Assembly: GCA_958450325.1 (NCBI GenBank)
Contig: OY288259.1
Location: 29,506,734 to 29,570,733 of the forward strand
Direction of reading: 5' to 3'
Source of the DNA: Agrostemma githago
Lineage: Eukaryota > Streptophyta > Magnoliopsida > Caryophyllales > Caryophyllaceae
DNA: 64,000 nucleotides
A program made the translations under genes and the position numbers. Numbering within the stretch: position 1 is the stretch's first letter; every line of letters starts with the position of its first letter. Below the pieces are notes generated by a model that was not told where the DNA came from, ran no database searches, and saw only the letters and a list, made by a program, of their open reading frames with translations. Below are positions 54,170 to 64,000 of this stretch, one piece after another.

Positions 54170-55887
54170 CGTGATGTAGAGGGCCAGGTTAGGGCGGCCC
54201 CGAATGGTGGTAGGTCGGCCTCGGAGAAAGTGATTACCGGTCCTTCTTCCTTAGCCTTGCCCTTTAGGTGGGGCAAGATCGTGGCTACCATCTCAGCGGG
54301 GGTAACCAAAGAGTCAACCTTAATTTGATCGAGAGCCTTTGTAAGCGCTTCCCGATGTTCCTGAGAACTAACCAGGAGTTGCCATATAGTGAGGTCAACT
54401 CGGGTCTTCTTCAATTGTTTCACAAGAGCCGTTTCAGCAGTTGGCTCTTCAGAGGCGACTTCCGTAATGACGGTTGTCGGGATAGGGGCGTCCCTAGAGC
54501 TAGTGGCTTGAGAGGGACGACCAAGGTGGTTACTGGTTAAGACTCGAGATTTAGTCTTTCGAATCTCCTCGGCGGTAATGGGGACAGCTTCCCCTTTGAC
54601 GAGATAGACATCCTCTTCGTCATCGAACCAGATCCCGTTCACTTGCGGGATAAATGGGGAGATAAGGTGGGAGAAATCGATCACCTCCCCGGTAAAGATG
54701 GCGTGGGAGCTGAAAGGATTTTCCTTGTTACTGGGCTCATCTCCGGGCAGCGGGATTTTACCACTTTCAATCAGGTCCTGAATTAAGTGCTTCAGCTTCC
54801 AGCACTTCTCGGTATCATGCCCATTGCCTCGGTGGTATTGACAATAGGCTTGTGCATTGTAGTTCTTGGAGCGTCGCTCAACCGGAACTTCAGGAGTTGG
54901 GCCTATCGGTTGGATTAGGCCTTTTGAGGACAGCCTTTGTAAGGCATAAGTATAGGTCGTGCCTATGTCAGTGAAAACCCGAGGTGGGGTGTTCCTCTTG
55001 GACGGGGCATCTAGTAGATTAACCGCGTCGAAAATGCTGCGGGTTGCAGCTTGAGGCTTGGTTGTGGAGGAAGAAGCCCCTTGGTAACCTTTAGCAGCGG
55101 CCTTAGTGAGGCCTTCCAGTCTCATATCATCTTCAATCCTCATACCCATTTCAGTAAGGGTGGTGAAATTGGGTATGACGGCATATCGGAGGTGAACCCG
55201 GTAGGATGGGAGGAGGTTCTTAACAAAGGCCTCCACTAAAGTCTTCTCACTGGGCTTATCGACCAGTTTCACACTCTCAGCCCTCCAGCGTTGAAGGTAT
55301 TTGGTAAAACCTTCTTTCGGCTCTTGGGCCATAACTTCTAGAGATCTCATTGTGGTTTGGATCTCGGTGTTGTCAGCATAGTTCCGAGCGAACTCGGTGG
55401 CCACATCATCCCATGTAGGGTATTTCTTCGGGTCTAGCCTGTAGTACCAGGCCCGAGGGTGCTTTTCAAGAGACGCAGAAAAGAGGTTCTTGAACATGGT
55501 GGAGTCTACCCCTTTGATGGCCATGAACTCCTTGAAGGCACGTACATGTAGTAACGGGTCTTCAGTCCCTTCGAACATAGGCAAACCGGTGAGGTTCAGG
55601 TTTGCAGGCAGCTTGTCACTTAGCGGGTTATACTCCCGACTGTTTTCCCGGTGAATGTTGTTATTCCCAGTTAAATGCACTTGTTCTTCTAGTCGGCGGA
55701 CCGAGCTGACCAGTTCAGCTAAAGGTCCGGTAGTTCCGGTAGTAGGAGTCCTGTGCTCCACCGAAGCCAATCGAGTGACGATAGCAACTTGCCCAGCCCT
55801 CATTTCATTCAGTTGGGCATCGATGTCGGCCTGCTTCTCGATCATGGAATCAACGAAGGCTTTCAGTTCAGCTAAGGCAGTTTCCAT
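54139..55887 (-). CDS. gag: Gag of element D (582 aa)
   Basis: The capsid-nucleocapsid precursor packages element RNA. The start ATG at 55887 lies about 30 nt after a splice-acceptor-like TTCTTACAG. It has an N-terminal coiled coil, LEEQVHLTGNN, the conserved MFEGTEDPLLHVRAF and PTWDDVATEFARNYAD segments shared with element A, and LLPSYRVHLRYA. A Cys-His knuckle CQYHRGNGHDTEKCWKLKHL lies near residue 350. The C terminus runs into FSEADLPPFGA, a sequence usually continued in frame into protease in this lineage, but here the frame ends at 54139 and protease continues in the -1 frame. This is either a programmed -1 frameshift or a single-nucleotide indel. Confidence 0.92.
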   Translation of the reverse strand: METALAELKAFVDSMIEKQADIDAQLNEMRAGQVAIVTRLASVEHRTPTTGTTGPLAELVSSVRRLEEQVHLTGNNNIHRENSREYNPLSDKLPANLNLTGLPMFEGTEDPLLHVRAFKEFMAIKGVDSTMFKNLFSASLEKHPRAWYYRLDPKKYPTWDDVATEFARNYADNTEIQTTMRSLEVMAQEPKEGFTKYLQRWRAESVKLVDKPSEKTLVEAFVKNLLPSYRVHLRYAVIPNFTTLTEMGMRIEDDMRLEGLTKAAAKGYQGASSSTTKPQAATRSIFDAVNLLDAPSKRNTPPRVFTDIGTTYTYALQRLSSKGLIQPIGPTPEVPVERRSKNYNAQAYCQYHRGNGHDTEKCWKLKHLIQDLIESGKIPLPGDEPSNKENPFSSHAIFTGEVIDFSHLISPFIPQVNGIWFDDEEDVYLVKGEAVPITAEEIRKTKSRVLTSNHLGRPSQATSSRDAPIPTTVITEVASEEPTAETALVKQLKKTRVDLTIWQLLVSSQEHREALTKALDQIKVDSLVTPAEMVATILPHLKGKAKEEGPVITFSEADLPPFGAALTWPSTSRWSVEENTFP

Positions 55888-57114
55888 CCTGCGAGTGTGT
55901 CTGGTTGATGGTGGCCTGTCTGTAAGAACACCACGTAATCAGAAACCGAACCCAGTCTTGGAATCAAAGGAAACAGCACATCCCGAGCGACCCAAAAAGA
56001 AAGGACTGAGTGGAAAAGACTCGAGAAAGACATCTAGACGGATGACTCGTGGGTGGTATGACTTCCTTAGGATTTCGGCTTTGTGGGCCTAGTCCCGTTC
56101 GAAGGAAGGTCCACGTGAGATTACTCCCCAGACTTTTGACTCGAGTGTATGGACGGACCTTCCTTTGTAGGGGTATGCCCTACGCGGGTTGGTCGTGCCT
56201 TGACAGATAAGGCGGACTTGGGAAAGGGGGGAAACCCGTGATATAAGATCGACGGAGTTTCGACGCTATAAACCCTCTACGTATTATGCAAAGACCCGAC
56301 ACACGGATAGACGGTAGGTCCTGTAATAAGGAAGGTTTATTTTAGGAAAGTTGAAAGTTGAGGTTTGAATGCAAAAATGAAGAAATTTCCGAGAGTTTTG
56401 AAAACTGAAAACGGAATTTCGAAAACCGAGATTAGAATTTTGAAAAGGAAAATTCCGAAAATCAAGGTGGTGGGGGTGGAAGTTCGAGAGTTAAAACGGA
56501 CAGCATGCCGACTACAGAAAAGGATATTTTGAGTCAAATCGTTGATCCTAAATTTCGGCGGCATTCCGAGTTTTGAAAATGGGATATTTTGAAAAGGTGA
56601 GTCCCGAAATGGGCAGCATTTCGGGTTTTTCAAAATTGGGTGTTTTAGAATGACGGGTCCCGAAATGGACAGTATTTCGGGTTTTTCGAAAGATGGGTAT
56701 TTTGGAAAGATGCAAATTTTGAAATGACGGTTTTTGAAAATCGACACGGAAACCAAGTAGCACGTAGTCAAACAAGCATTATAACGACGCTTATGTATGC
56801 TTTACACTAAGTCTCGGTCGGTCAAAATGGGGTCTATACCAACAACGATGGCTTTCTCATGTGATGGACGGACTCCCTAAGCCGAGTTGGTCTTAGGACA
56901 TGCCGCAAAACCGAGACGAGTTCCACCATCGATGTTTTTAGCGCACCCATGTAGGAATGCACCGCGGTATAGTGGGACGTCGGTCACAAGTAACCGGCCC
57001 GGGCAAAAATGGGTTATGCATGAATCATTAAACTAATGCGCGCACACTATTCTACGAACGATTTCTCTTCGAGTCTCACCCTAGGAACCCCGATGACATG
57101 TGGTACATCAGGTA
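55888..57114 (-). other. Untranslated leader of element D
   Basis: No gene is seen. A splice acceptor CAG (plus strand 55920-55922) lies before gag. About 56330-56760 holds diverged repeats of CATTTCGGG and TTTTCAAAAT units on the minus strand, comparable to 3720-4400 in element A. Spurious ORFs there are repeat-driven. Confidence 0.6.
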
Positions 57115-57132
57115 TCCCCAGCGGAGTCGCCA
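57115..57132 (-). other. Primer binding site, tRNA-Arg, element D
   Basis: On the minus strand TGGCGACTCCGCTGGGGA, identical to element A, 3 nt from the LTR. Confidence 0.88.
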
Positions 57133-57135
57133 AAT

Positions 57136-59711
57136 TGTGGACATGACGTAGGTCCACCCCGACGCGGGGAAGCGCGGGTTTGGGTAGGCGAATGAATCTC
57201 GTGGTAAGATTGTTCTCGGGTTCGAAATTTAAGTCAAAATGGAGTCGCCACCAAATTTTGTGGTTATTCGGAACCATACGAGCCCACTCTATGTCGTCAT
57301 GGGCTTTACACAAAGTAAGCCCACTCCGATTTCAGAGTTCATGGGGCTCGTCCCTTTGCATTGCGATACCGATACTATCTACACCGGTGATCGTGTAAAG
57401 AATGACTCTCGTTCGCCAAGGGTTTCGGACATCCGGAAACCAAAGGTTCTGAGTAAGGGGTGAGGGTACGTGTTGGGAAGCCCACTAAGGACACCCAACC
57501 CCGCCCGCACATGGCGGCCTCTACTAAGACATCGTTCGTGTTCGTGATACGCGCGCTAGTAAAATAATGAAATGATATGCAAACAGCGTTTTGACTAAGC
57601 ATGCGAATTTTGTATTAACTACGTCATTTAATGCATCTTATTATTGGTCGAGTTGAGTTAGCATGCGAGATTCATTTATAAAGCGTAAAAGCAAATAATA
57701 AATAAAGCTCGAAAAAGAAGTAAAAAGCGTACAAGCTACACGGGCGGAAATACAACCCGGAATTCACAATACGACATAAACGTAAAACAAAGATAAAAGC
57801 GGACCCATATGTAAACTAGACCGCGAAATTATGTAGATGGACTACCCCGCTTAAATACGTATTATGTTACGTATTAAGCGAAGGACGGAAATACGAGATT
57901 GTGGCGTATTGCTAGCCTAGTCTCGCATTCCGTAGTCTTGTCCCGACTTATCACGTAAAGGTGGTCAAAGTCGTTCTACGTGTCGTGATGTGTAGGTTTT
58001 GAAAAAGTATGAAGGTCGGTCGATGGTCTAAAGTCGATAAGAACGGGGCTCGGAATATATGTCCAAGCCCTCGGGTTTCCGAGTTTCCAGACCCACTCGA
58101 CCGAGTCATTGATTGACTCGACCGAGTGCGCTATTAACATGGCTACTGCCCATATTTTGGGGGGTTACTCGATCGAGTGCCTTATGGCACTCGGTCGAGT
58201 GTGTCATTAACGGGGCTACTGCCCTGTTTTTGGGGTGCAACTCGATCGAGTGGCCTATGGCACTCGGTCGAGTGCCCCCTGTACGAGTAGTGATTTGCTC
58301 GATTTTATGGCTTGAAATCGATGATCGGCCAAGTCAAATACAAATATCGCACGATTTGTATTCGACTCGGCCTCCGGTACTATAATCGTGTATGAACGAT
58401 TAAAATACCGTCACCGGAGTTTTTATGAAAACGTTTGTGTTAGATTATGAAACTTTGAATTAGTAACGAGATGCACCCCTCTACGTCACGACATCGAAAC
58501 TAACCCTTTCGGGTTACGTGATGTCGGTATTCGTGTCAACGGGTCTCGTACCAATTATAGAAATGGAATGAAATTCGTTCAACTACGACCGTTTGCGATC
58601 ACGTTACGCCCTTGAGTACATTGGGGCGGGGCTCCTCGAAAGGGCTCCACCTCCGTCGTTGCTCGTAAAGGGATTAAACGGATCTTAGGCAAACATCGTA
58701 GTCAAACGGATTTTAGACCGAAATTCATACTAGTTTTATATATACACGGTATTAATAATATAATGACGATAAAATGATATAAAACGAAAATGTAAAGATG
58801 CAAAAAAAAAAAGTGTTAGTGTTAACGTTGTGACGATTACGATTACTATACAAAAATACGATGAATTAAACGGAAATAAAACGAGACAAAAGAGATTAAA
58901 GCGGGGTTTAGGACACCCTCAACATACATGCTAGTATAGATCTCGGAAATAGGCTCGTGAACAGCGACAATGCTTAGGAGTATCGAGGATGTATGAGAGT
59001 TGTGGTGTGTATGGGTGTATGTGTCGGTTTCCGAGGTATAGAGGCTCGGATTTCGATGTGTTTTGCTTAGGGTTTGTAGTGTAGATTGTAGGATGAATGT
59101 AGGGTGAAGTGTGACTGAAAATGTAGGGCAAAATGATGGTGAAAAGGATCTGAAAAAAGTTGGCAAATGCATGGGAATGAGTCGGTATTTATAGACGTTT
59201 CCCACGACCTAGGGGCACTCGATCGAGTGGCCCTAGTGCACTCGATCGAGTGCCTTAACAAATGGGCCAAGCCCGGGTAGAAAGGCTCCACTCGATCGAG
59301 TGGGGTCAATCCACTCGATCGAGTGGGTCAAACGGTTGAGCCAAAATAGGGAAGTTTGACTTGTTTGTTTTGGTAGCTTTTTTTGAATTTGAATTTGGGC
59401 GCTTAAATGATTTCAGCTGATTTCTGAGACGGTTTTACCTTTGACCGGGTTTTGACCCGGTCGCCAAAAGACGGAAATTATTTTTGGTGTCGGTTTTGGC
59501 CCAAATTAGTCTTATTTGACTCGGAATGACCCACTGGGCCTGGATTTGAGGTCTGTTTTGTGAGATTTTTACTCCGCTAAAAGTCCATGTCGGATATTAT
59601 GAATTCCGAGCCCAAATCCGAGTATACTAAGTCACGTTGACGTCCAATCATCATCGGGTGTTTTTCGGAGACTACCATAGACACGTGGCAGTCAAAATGC
59701 GGGTGTCTACA
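57136..59711 (-). repeat. 5' LTR of element D
   Basis: Partner of 43899-46474. The active promoter would be the CTATAAATA box at 59186-59194 (minus), with palindromes at about 59216-59326 just upstream. The U5 hairpin is at 57301-57322. Confidence 0.93.
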
Positions 59712-59860
59712 ATAATATATAGACAACTGTTTTTTTTTTGATAAACAGTTGTCTTTATAGGCTTATAGACAACTGAACTTTATAAAAACAGTTGTCTATA
59801 TATTAGACAATTGTTTTTATAAAACTCAGTTGTCTATTCTAATTTTCAGGACCACTAAAA
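59712..59860 (+). mobile_element. CACTA subterminal repeats (continuation)
   Basis: After the target duplication the sequence carries about six AGACAACTG / CAGTTGTCT motifs in both orientations, many as inverted pairs (for example 59721-59754 and 59768-59800). Such arrays are transposase-binding regions in CACTA elements; here they continue the end at 43830. Confidence 0.7.
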
Positions 59861-60960
59861 ATTGGTTGTTACTACCCGACCCATATCACTTTCTCAAATA
59901 TTTTTTTAAGTAATCTAATAATAAGCGTAATTCAACCCATATCACTTCCTGTAAAGGTACCTTCCGATTTCCGTCATTCCGTTCCTGTAAATGTGGGGTC
60001 AGAAATGATATGGACCACAAAAATCAACCAAAAGAGGAAATATTGTAAGTAGGAAGTTTAAAGATGGACAACCCTTTAAGGAAAGTAGGAAGATTAAAAT
60101 TGGATGAAGGTAGTATAATTTTTTGGACCACAGTAAATTGTTGCATACCCGGCCCATATATGAGCATATCAACTGAGTATCAAGTATACCCCTATCACAA
60201 AATAGAATGAATCACCCCATATCAACCCATACCAACCCTAAACAAAAAATCAACAAAATCAGATGCATCTCCACTCTCTGGATAATCGGAAAATTGAAAA
60301 AATCAACAAAATCAACCAGCCGTTAGCTGTTCCCCGTTCCTCGACGCATCTCTACATCTCTACTCTTTTCGAACCCTAAATCTGTGAGTTTTCGAACTTT
60401 TTCTGTGTTTGTTGATGTTAATCGAAAAAAAATGATGTCCTGTGATTTCATTGCTGCGTTTTTTCTCATCTGTTGACGTTCTCGAGTTCGTTGATGTTAT
60501 CGAACTTACTCTCGCATTTTTTGCACTGAATCGCATTCGGTTTTGGTGTGCTGATTAAGCTAGGTCAGTTAGATTAATGATGAGGATGATGATGATGATT
60601 GATTAGTAAATTATACTCCTACTCCGTACTCACTTCCAGTTCGCCTCTTCCTCGTTTTTTTGAACCCTAACTCGGTTTTGGTGTGTTGTTTGGATTATTG
60701 TGTGGAGTATATATTAATAGTAATATTGGCAAGTCCTAACACAGGTTTCCCTCTTTCTTATCACCAATTACTCTTCTCGGATTTGTAATGGAATGTTATA
60801 TAGAGTATTTAACTCTTTGATACTTGCGACTTGTAATGGAATGCTATATTCATCCATGGTTTGCATTTCACTTCCATTTTCACTTGCATCATCAGAATGT
60901 TTTCTCTATTTCTTTTGTGCCCTCTGCCAGTATTAATGATAATGCGTTGGATGTAGAGTC
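59861..60960 (+). other. CACTA interior or captured leader; no intact ORF
   Basis: An imperfect direct repeat starting GGACCAC and containing CCC(G)GCCCATAT lies near 59848-59890 and 60123-60160. At 60330-60385 there is leader-like sequence (CGAACCCTAAATCTGTGAGT) with a possible splice donor. I see no protein domain. Confidence 0.4.
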
Positions 60961-63476
60961 GGCCTTATGTCGAGTGCATGGATAGAAATTGGGCTACTGC
61001 AGAATCGGGTGCGTGAATCCACGGGGATAACGCGTTGATGGTAGTATGGAACCTTACACATCTCCGAGCTGCCATACAATGTAAGAGCCTTTCTGGACAT
61101 CTTGTTCTTTTCCTAACCATGTTGTTTATTGGAGTATATTTTTGGAAATCAGATGCACTTCTGTCTGTATTTTCTAAACCTTTGTGTAGATTTTGTAATT
61201 TTGTAAATCTCGAAGTTGAAGCAATTGGAAGCACTATGTGTTTATCCAAATTGCTAAGTATGAACTGATAAATGATGTGTCCAGGTAATTATAATATGAC
61301 AAAATCAATGAAACCTAGCACCCATTCAATGAACTCGACTTCATCCTTCACTTTATTTGTACGATTTTGTTACTGGATTTTGATTCAATTTGCACGATTT
61401 GCTTTTCAGTTTTTGATTATGTGCTTGATGAAGCCGTCGTTTTGAAGAAATATTTCTTTCAAAAATGCCTCTCAATTTCTGATCGGTATATTAATTTCAT
61501 CTCTTCATTTTTATGGTTATGCTGTTTCAGGATGAAGATTGACAATAAGAGCTGCTAATATTGATACTAATGAAGGTATTGAATACTAGGATATCAATAT
61601 TACTCCGTATTTGGGACTCAATCATAATGTTTTGGTTGAGACGATACACTGTAAGAGAGCGAACGTGACCAATAGTCGCGCTTCAAATGGTTATTTGTTT
61701 CCGCAGTTAAAGGAGAAGTACCAAACGAAGCACCATCCAAGAATGGTTCAAGCTTCAATCAGTTTTGCATGAGCTCCTAGTATTCCTTTGCTTTCTCCTG
61801 GAAGGCCTTTGTTCCTTATAAACAGGTATTTTCAGCCTAACTCAACTGCCCTTATTCATTCAAATCCTAGCACACAGTCATTGATCATTTCTAGTAGTGT
61901 CAAGTGTGTTCATAAAATATATGACATGGGGTGAGAATCTAAGATATTTGGTGTAAATTTCTTCAGGGTATTTTGACAGATGGTTTGTCACAATATAGAG
62001 CTTATTCTACTGATGAGGTGATCTGTTTCCTCCTTTTCAATTTTTTTTCCCTTTTAAAAGCAAGATGGTATGTATATCTAACTCTCATCATCTATGTTCA
62101 TATATTTTCAGGTTATGGCCATACTTCTTCAATGAAATAAGAACAGAACTACAGAACAAACACGTGCAAATGAGACGTCTTCCAGATCCCATGATTTGTA
62201 GAGAACCGTCGATGAGGTAAGACTTGAGTTTTCATTTTTTTTTCTTAACTGTTTATGACTTTATGTGGATGCTCTGTATTAGCTTTGCTCATATGTTCTT
62301 AGTTTTCCGCAGGGTGAAAGTTAATGTATGTACTTATTTAAACCTCGTATATTATATGAATCGTTTGCTTCTATGATGAAAAAATGAGGCTTGTGATTGT
62401 GTTGATTGGTTCAATCTTGGTGACTTGGGATTATTGTTGATGTAATTTGCGAGAATTGCCCTAACAGAAATGGTAGCTAAAACCAAGCAACTTATTTTTT
62501 TCTGGTGGTAATCCAAATTCTTTGTTCATGTGGTGCGTGTCAGCGTGTGTTTGATGATATGTACTATGTATTCGGTACAAACGGGTCAACAGAGTTGGGT
62601 TTGGGTTGGAGGTTGGTCAGTTCAAATCGTGCCATTTTCGGGTCAGACACAATCAGGTTAACTCATGTTAGGCCAGGTCATTTTAGCGGTTCGTTTTCTA
62701 TTATAAACGGTCAGGGCAGTCATCCTAGGTCACGTACGGCTCACACTATTATCTTCAGTTGGATGTCGAGTGATCAGGCCTATACGTACTCATGCTGAAA
62801 TTGTGTCATCCATGTTAGTGTTACTGCTAGTGTCAGGGGGGGTTAAGGCTCTTGGAGAAATGTAGGGGGTTGTAGGGCGGAAGCAAAGGCGGAAGATGGT
62901 GGAGAGATGAGGGATGGTGAACATTCTTCCATTATTATTGCTGTGTGTTTAGCATCATATGAAAGCGCAGTAGCAGCTGTTTTGATATTGCTCAGGCATT
63001 TTGGTTCAGTTTTGGGATGGTTTAGGTCTGCTGCTGCTGTTGTTGTGTTGATTGGTGGTAAAAAACTGCCAAGTTTTGTCGATGATGATGCAAATGCCAA
63101 TGCATCTCCTCCCTTTCTCATTTCTCTTTTATTTTCCCTCATTACTCCCTCACTCTATCTACCTTCCTTATTCCAGAATCAACATAAACAGAAAGAATGA
63201 GCTGTCATAAACTAACCCAACCCGACTCATACATATATATCGACCCCAAATGGCCTCGGAAGGACAGTTTGAACAGTTTGGAGCTGTCATAAATTAACGT
63301 TTTATTCTTTTGACAACCAGAATATAGGAGTAGTATTAGTACTCCTCCACTACTCGTATTCAGTTCCTTCCTTGGTTGGTTGGTTTGTTTTTTATTTCCA
63401 TACCATAATTAGCTAAACCGAGAATCTCTTTCTTTCCTTCATTCTTCATTTGATTGAATAAATAAAGAAATAATGT
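60961..63476 (+). other. Degenerate exon-intron sequence, function not recognised
   Basis: Several donor-like (AATGTAAGAG at 61079, GATGAGGTAAGA at 62212) and acceptor-like sites occur, but exons are stop-ridden. About 62190-62236 repeats the end of the protease exon at 63748-63793 with a TAG in its frame. A stretch near 62580-62700 is the GGTTGGGTTGGG/GGTCA-rich low-complexity DNA common in plants. Confidence 0.4.
62843..63142 (-). CDS. Uncertain 99-codon ORF on the minus strand
   Basis: I do not recognise it. It is Ser/Ala/Pro-rich with a basic start (MRENKREMRKGG) and ends FLQEP. A TATATATG tract lies about 90 bp upstream (about 63228-63238, minus sense), compatible with a promoter. There is no partner domain, and an equally long plus-strand ORF overlaps it, so it may be chance. 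Confidence 0.2.
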   Translation of the reverse strand: MRENKREMRKGGDALAFASSSTKLGSFLPPINTTTAAADLNHPKTEPKCLSNIKTAATALSYDAKHTAIIMEECSPSLISPPSSAFASALQPPTFLQEP

Positions 63477-63679
63477 GTGTGTTCCCTCTCTTCTTCAATT
63501 CCTTCTTGGGGTCTTCCATTATTTCTGTTGCTGTATGTATGCCTCTTCAAGGAATTGAATGTGTTGAATTACACTTTGTTATATCCTGAATTCCCTCATG
63601 CTGTAGGTATGTGTATGTTGTATCTTGTATTTTGTCATTTGTACGACTCTTACACGTTGTTATACTTGTTGCAATGTAG

Positions 63680-63961
63680 TCGGCTCCTCATGCTCGGAAA
63701 ACAGAGTGCGGTTATTACGTGATGAGATATATGATCGAAATTATCACTCGTTCTGATTTGAAGAGAACCGTCAATGAGGTAAGACTTGGGTTTTCACACT
63801 TTCTCTTGTTTCAATCATTTTTTTATGCACATAATTGAAACAAAATAATTAGTTCATTTATATTATTGATTTTGTAGCATTTCAACGATATGATGCCATA
63901 TTCTCAAGAAGATATTGACGAGGTTCGTGGATTATGGGCGGATTATTTTCTTAATAATTAG
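63680..63961 (+). CDS. C-terminal exons of a C48/Ulp1-like cysteine protease
   Basis: Exon 1 (63680-63778) encodes the region around the catalytic Cys: TECGYYVMRYMIEII then TRSDLKRTVNE, ending at a GAG|GTAAGA donor. Exon 2 (63878-63961, after TTTTGTAG) encodes HFNDMMPYSQEDIDEVRG then LWADYFLNN and a stop. Both join in phase 0. The pattern CGYYVMRYM...EEIDEVR.EWA.Y is typical of Ulp1/SENP-like proteases carried by plant transposons, including CACTA elements. I cannot find the upstream His and Asp exons, so this is a fragment as seen; the Gln that usually precedes the Cys is not evident. Position inside a CACTA end supports transposon origin. Confidence 0.6.
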
Positions 63962-64000
63962 TCGTATATGATGCATCGGATTACCTTATGCGGACAAGGT

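Larger units (their letters stand above)
43899..59711 (-). mobile_element. Element D: near-intact autonomous-type Retand/Tat Ty3-gypsy retrotransposon, minus strand
   Basis: It is 15.8 kb with 2576-bp LTRs of equal length (43899-46474 and 57136-59711). By eye they differ at only about a dozen sites (about 0.5%). The target duplication is ATAAT (43894-43898, 59712-59716). Gag, protease, RT, two RNase H domains and integrase are present. An oppositely oriented PMD gene lies between pol and the 3' LTR, the position where Tat/Ogre elements are known to carry extra ORFs. The only obvious question about competence is the gag-pol frame change. Confidence 0.95.

Noticed and set aside
49506..54540. 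Plus-strand ORFs inside pol and gag of element D
   Set aside because: Shadows of the minus-strand coding frames; no recognisable domains.
56337..56771. 144-codon ORF in the element D leader
   Set aside because: Repeat-driven frame in the untranslated leader; comparable repeats in element A encode unrelated peptides.
60941..61090. Possible TNP2-like start (MDRNWATAESG)
   Set aside because: Only a few residues resemble CACTA transposase and a stop follows at once.
62505..62798. 97-codon ORF
   Set aside because: Falls in GGGTTGGGTT/GGTCA-type low-complexity plant DNA and has no domain.

Overview
This 64 kb window looks like heterochromatic, repeat-dominated nuclear DNA of a flowering plant. 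The evidence is plant LTR retrotransposons primed by tRNA-Arg, tRNA-Asp and initiator tRNA-Met, a dual-RNase-H Tat-lineage polyprotein, Stowaway- and PIF-type MITEs, a CACTA end and spliceable plant-type introns. A Tat/Retand-rich eudicot such as a member of the Caryophyllales would fit, but the sequence alone does not prove the species. No intact host gene, tRNA, rRNA or CRISPR array was found.

Layout. (1) 1-19399: a compound-microsatellite repeat interrupted by element A (726-19027, + strand), a non-autonomous Retand/Tat-type element with a truncated gag. Its 3' LTR was itself split by a Tekay-like large retrotransposon derivative (10609-18684, target duplication CTTCC). (2) 19400-24433: flanking DNA with a Helitron-like 3' end, a chromovirus scrap, a truncated antisense Retand-like LTR and three MITEs. 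(3) 24434-32233: element B, a non-autonomous Athila-like element on the minus strand (target duplication TAGGA) with one intact gag-derived ORF. (4) 32353-37305: a decayed non-LTR retroelement with a reverse transcriptase followed by a restriction-type endonuclease-like domain. Two further 5'-truncated copies lie in its (AAT)n tails. An antisense L1-type fragment follows (37306 to about 37825). (5) About 37830-43829: element C, an Athila-like gag-protease element whose 5' end is truncated and whose 3' part is cut off by a CACTA element starting at 43830. (6) 43899-59711: element D, a near-intact, very young 15.8 kb Retand/Tat element on the minus strand (target duplication ATAAT) inside the CACTA. 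It has gag, a full pol (protease, RT, two RNase H domains, integrase) and an oppositely oriented, intron-containing plant-mobile-domain gene. (7) 59712-64000: the rest of the CACTA end and degenerate exon-intron sequence, ending in two spliceable exons of a C48/Ulp1-like cysteine protease.

How the parts relate. Elements A, B and C and the Tekay derivative lack reverse transcriptase and integrase and would depend on autonomous relatives. Element D is the only complete enzyme source here. Its gag is clearly related to that of A, so D or its sisters could serve A.

The most unusual signal is not a gene. Dense clusters of 12-16 bp palindromes lie 20-60 bp upstream of a TATA box in the LTRs of both Retand-like and Athila-like elements. 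The two lineages use different arm sequences around a similar CG-NN-CG core. The clusters recur inside Athila 3' noncoding regions and inside the intron of the antisense PMD gene. The LTRs and UTRs also carry hairpins whose stems differ between families while pairing and loops are kept.
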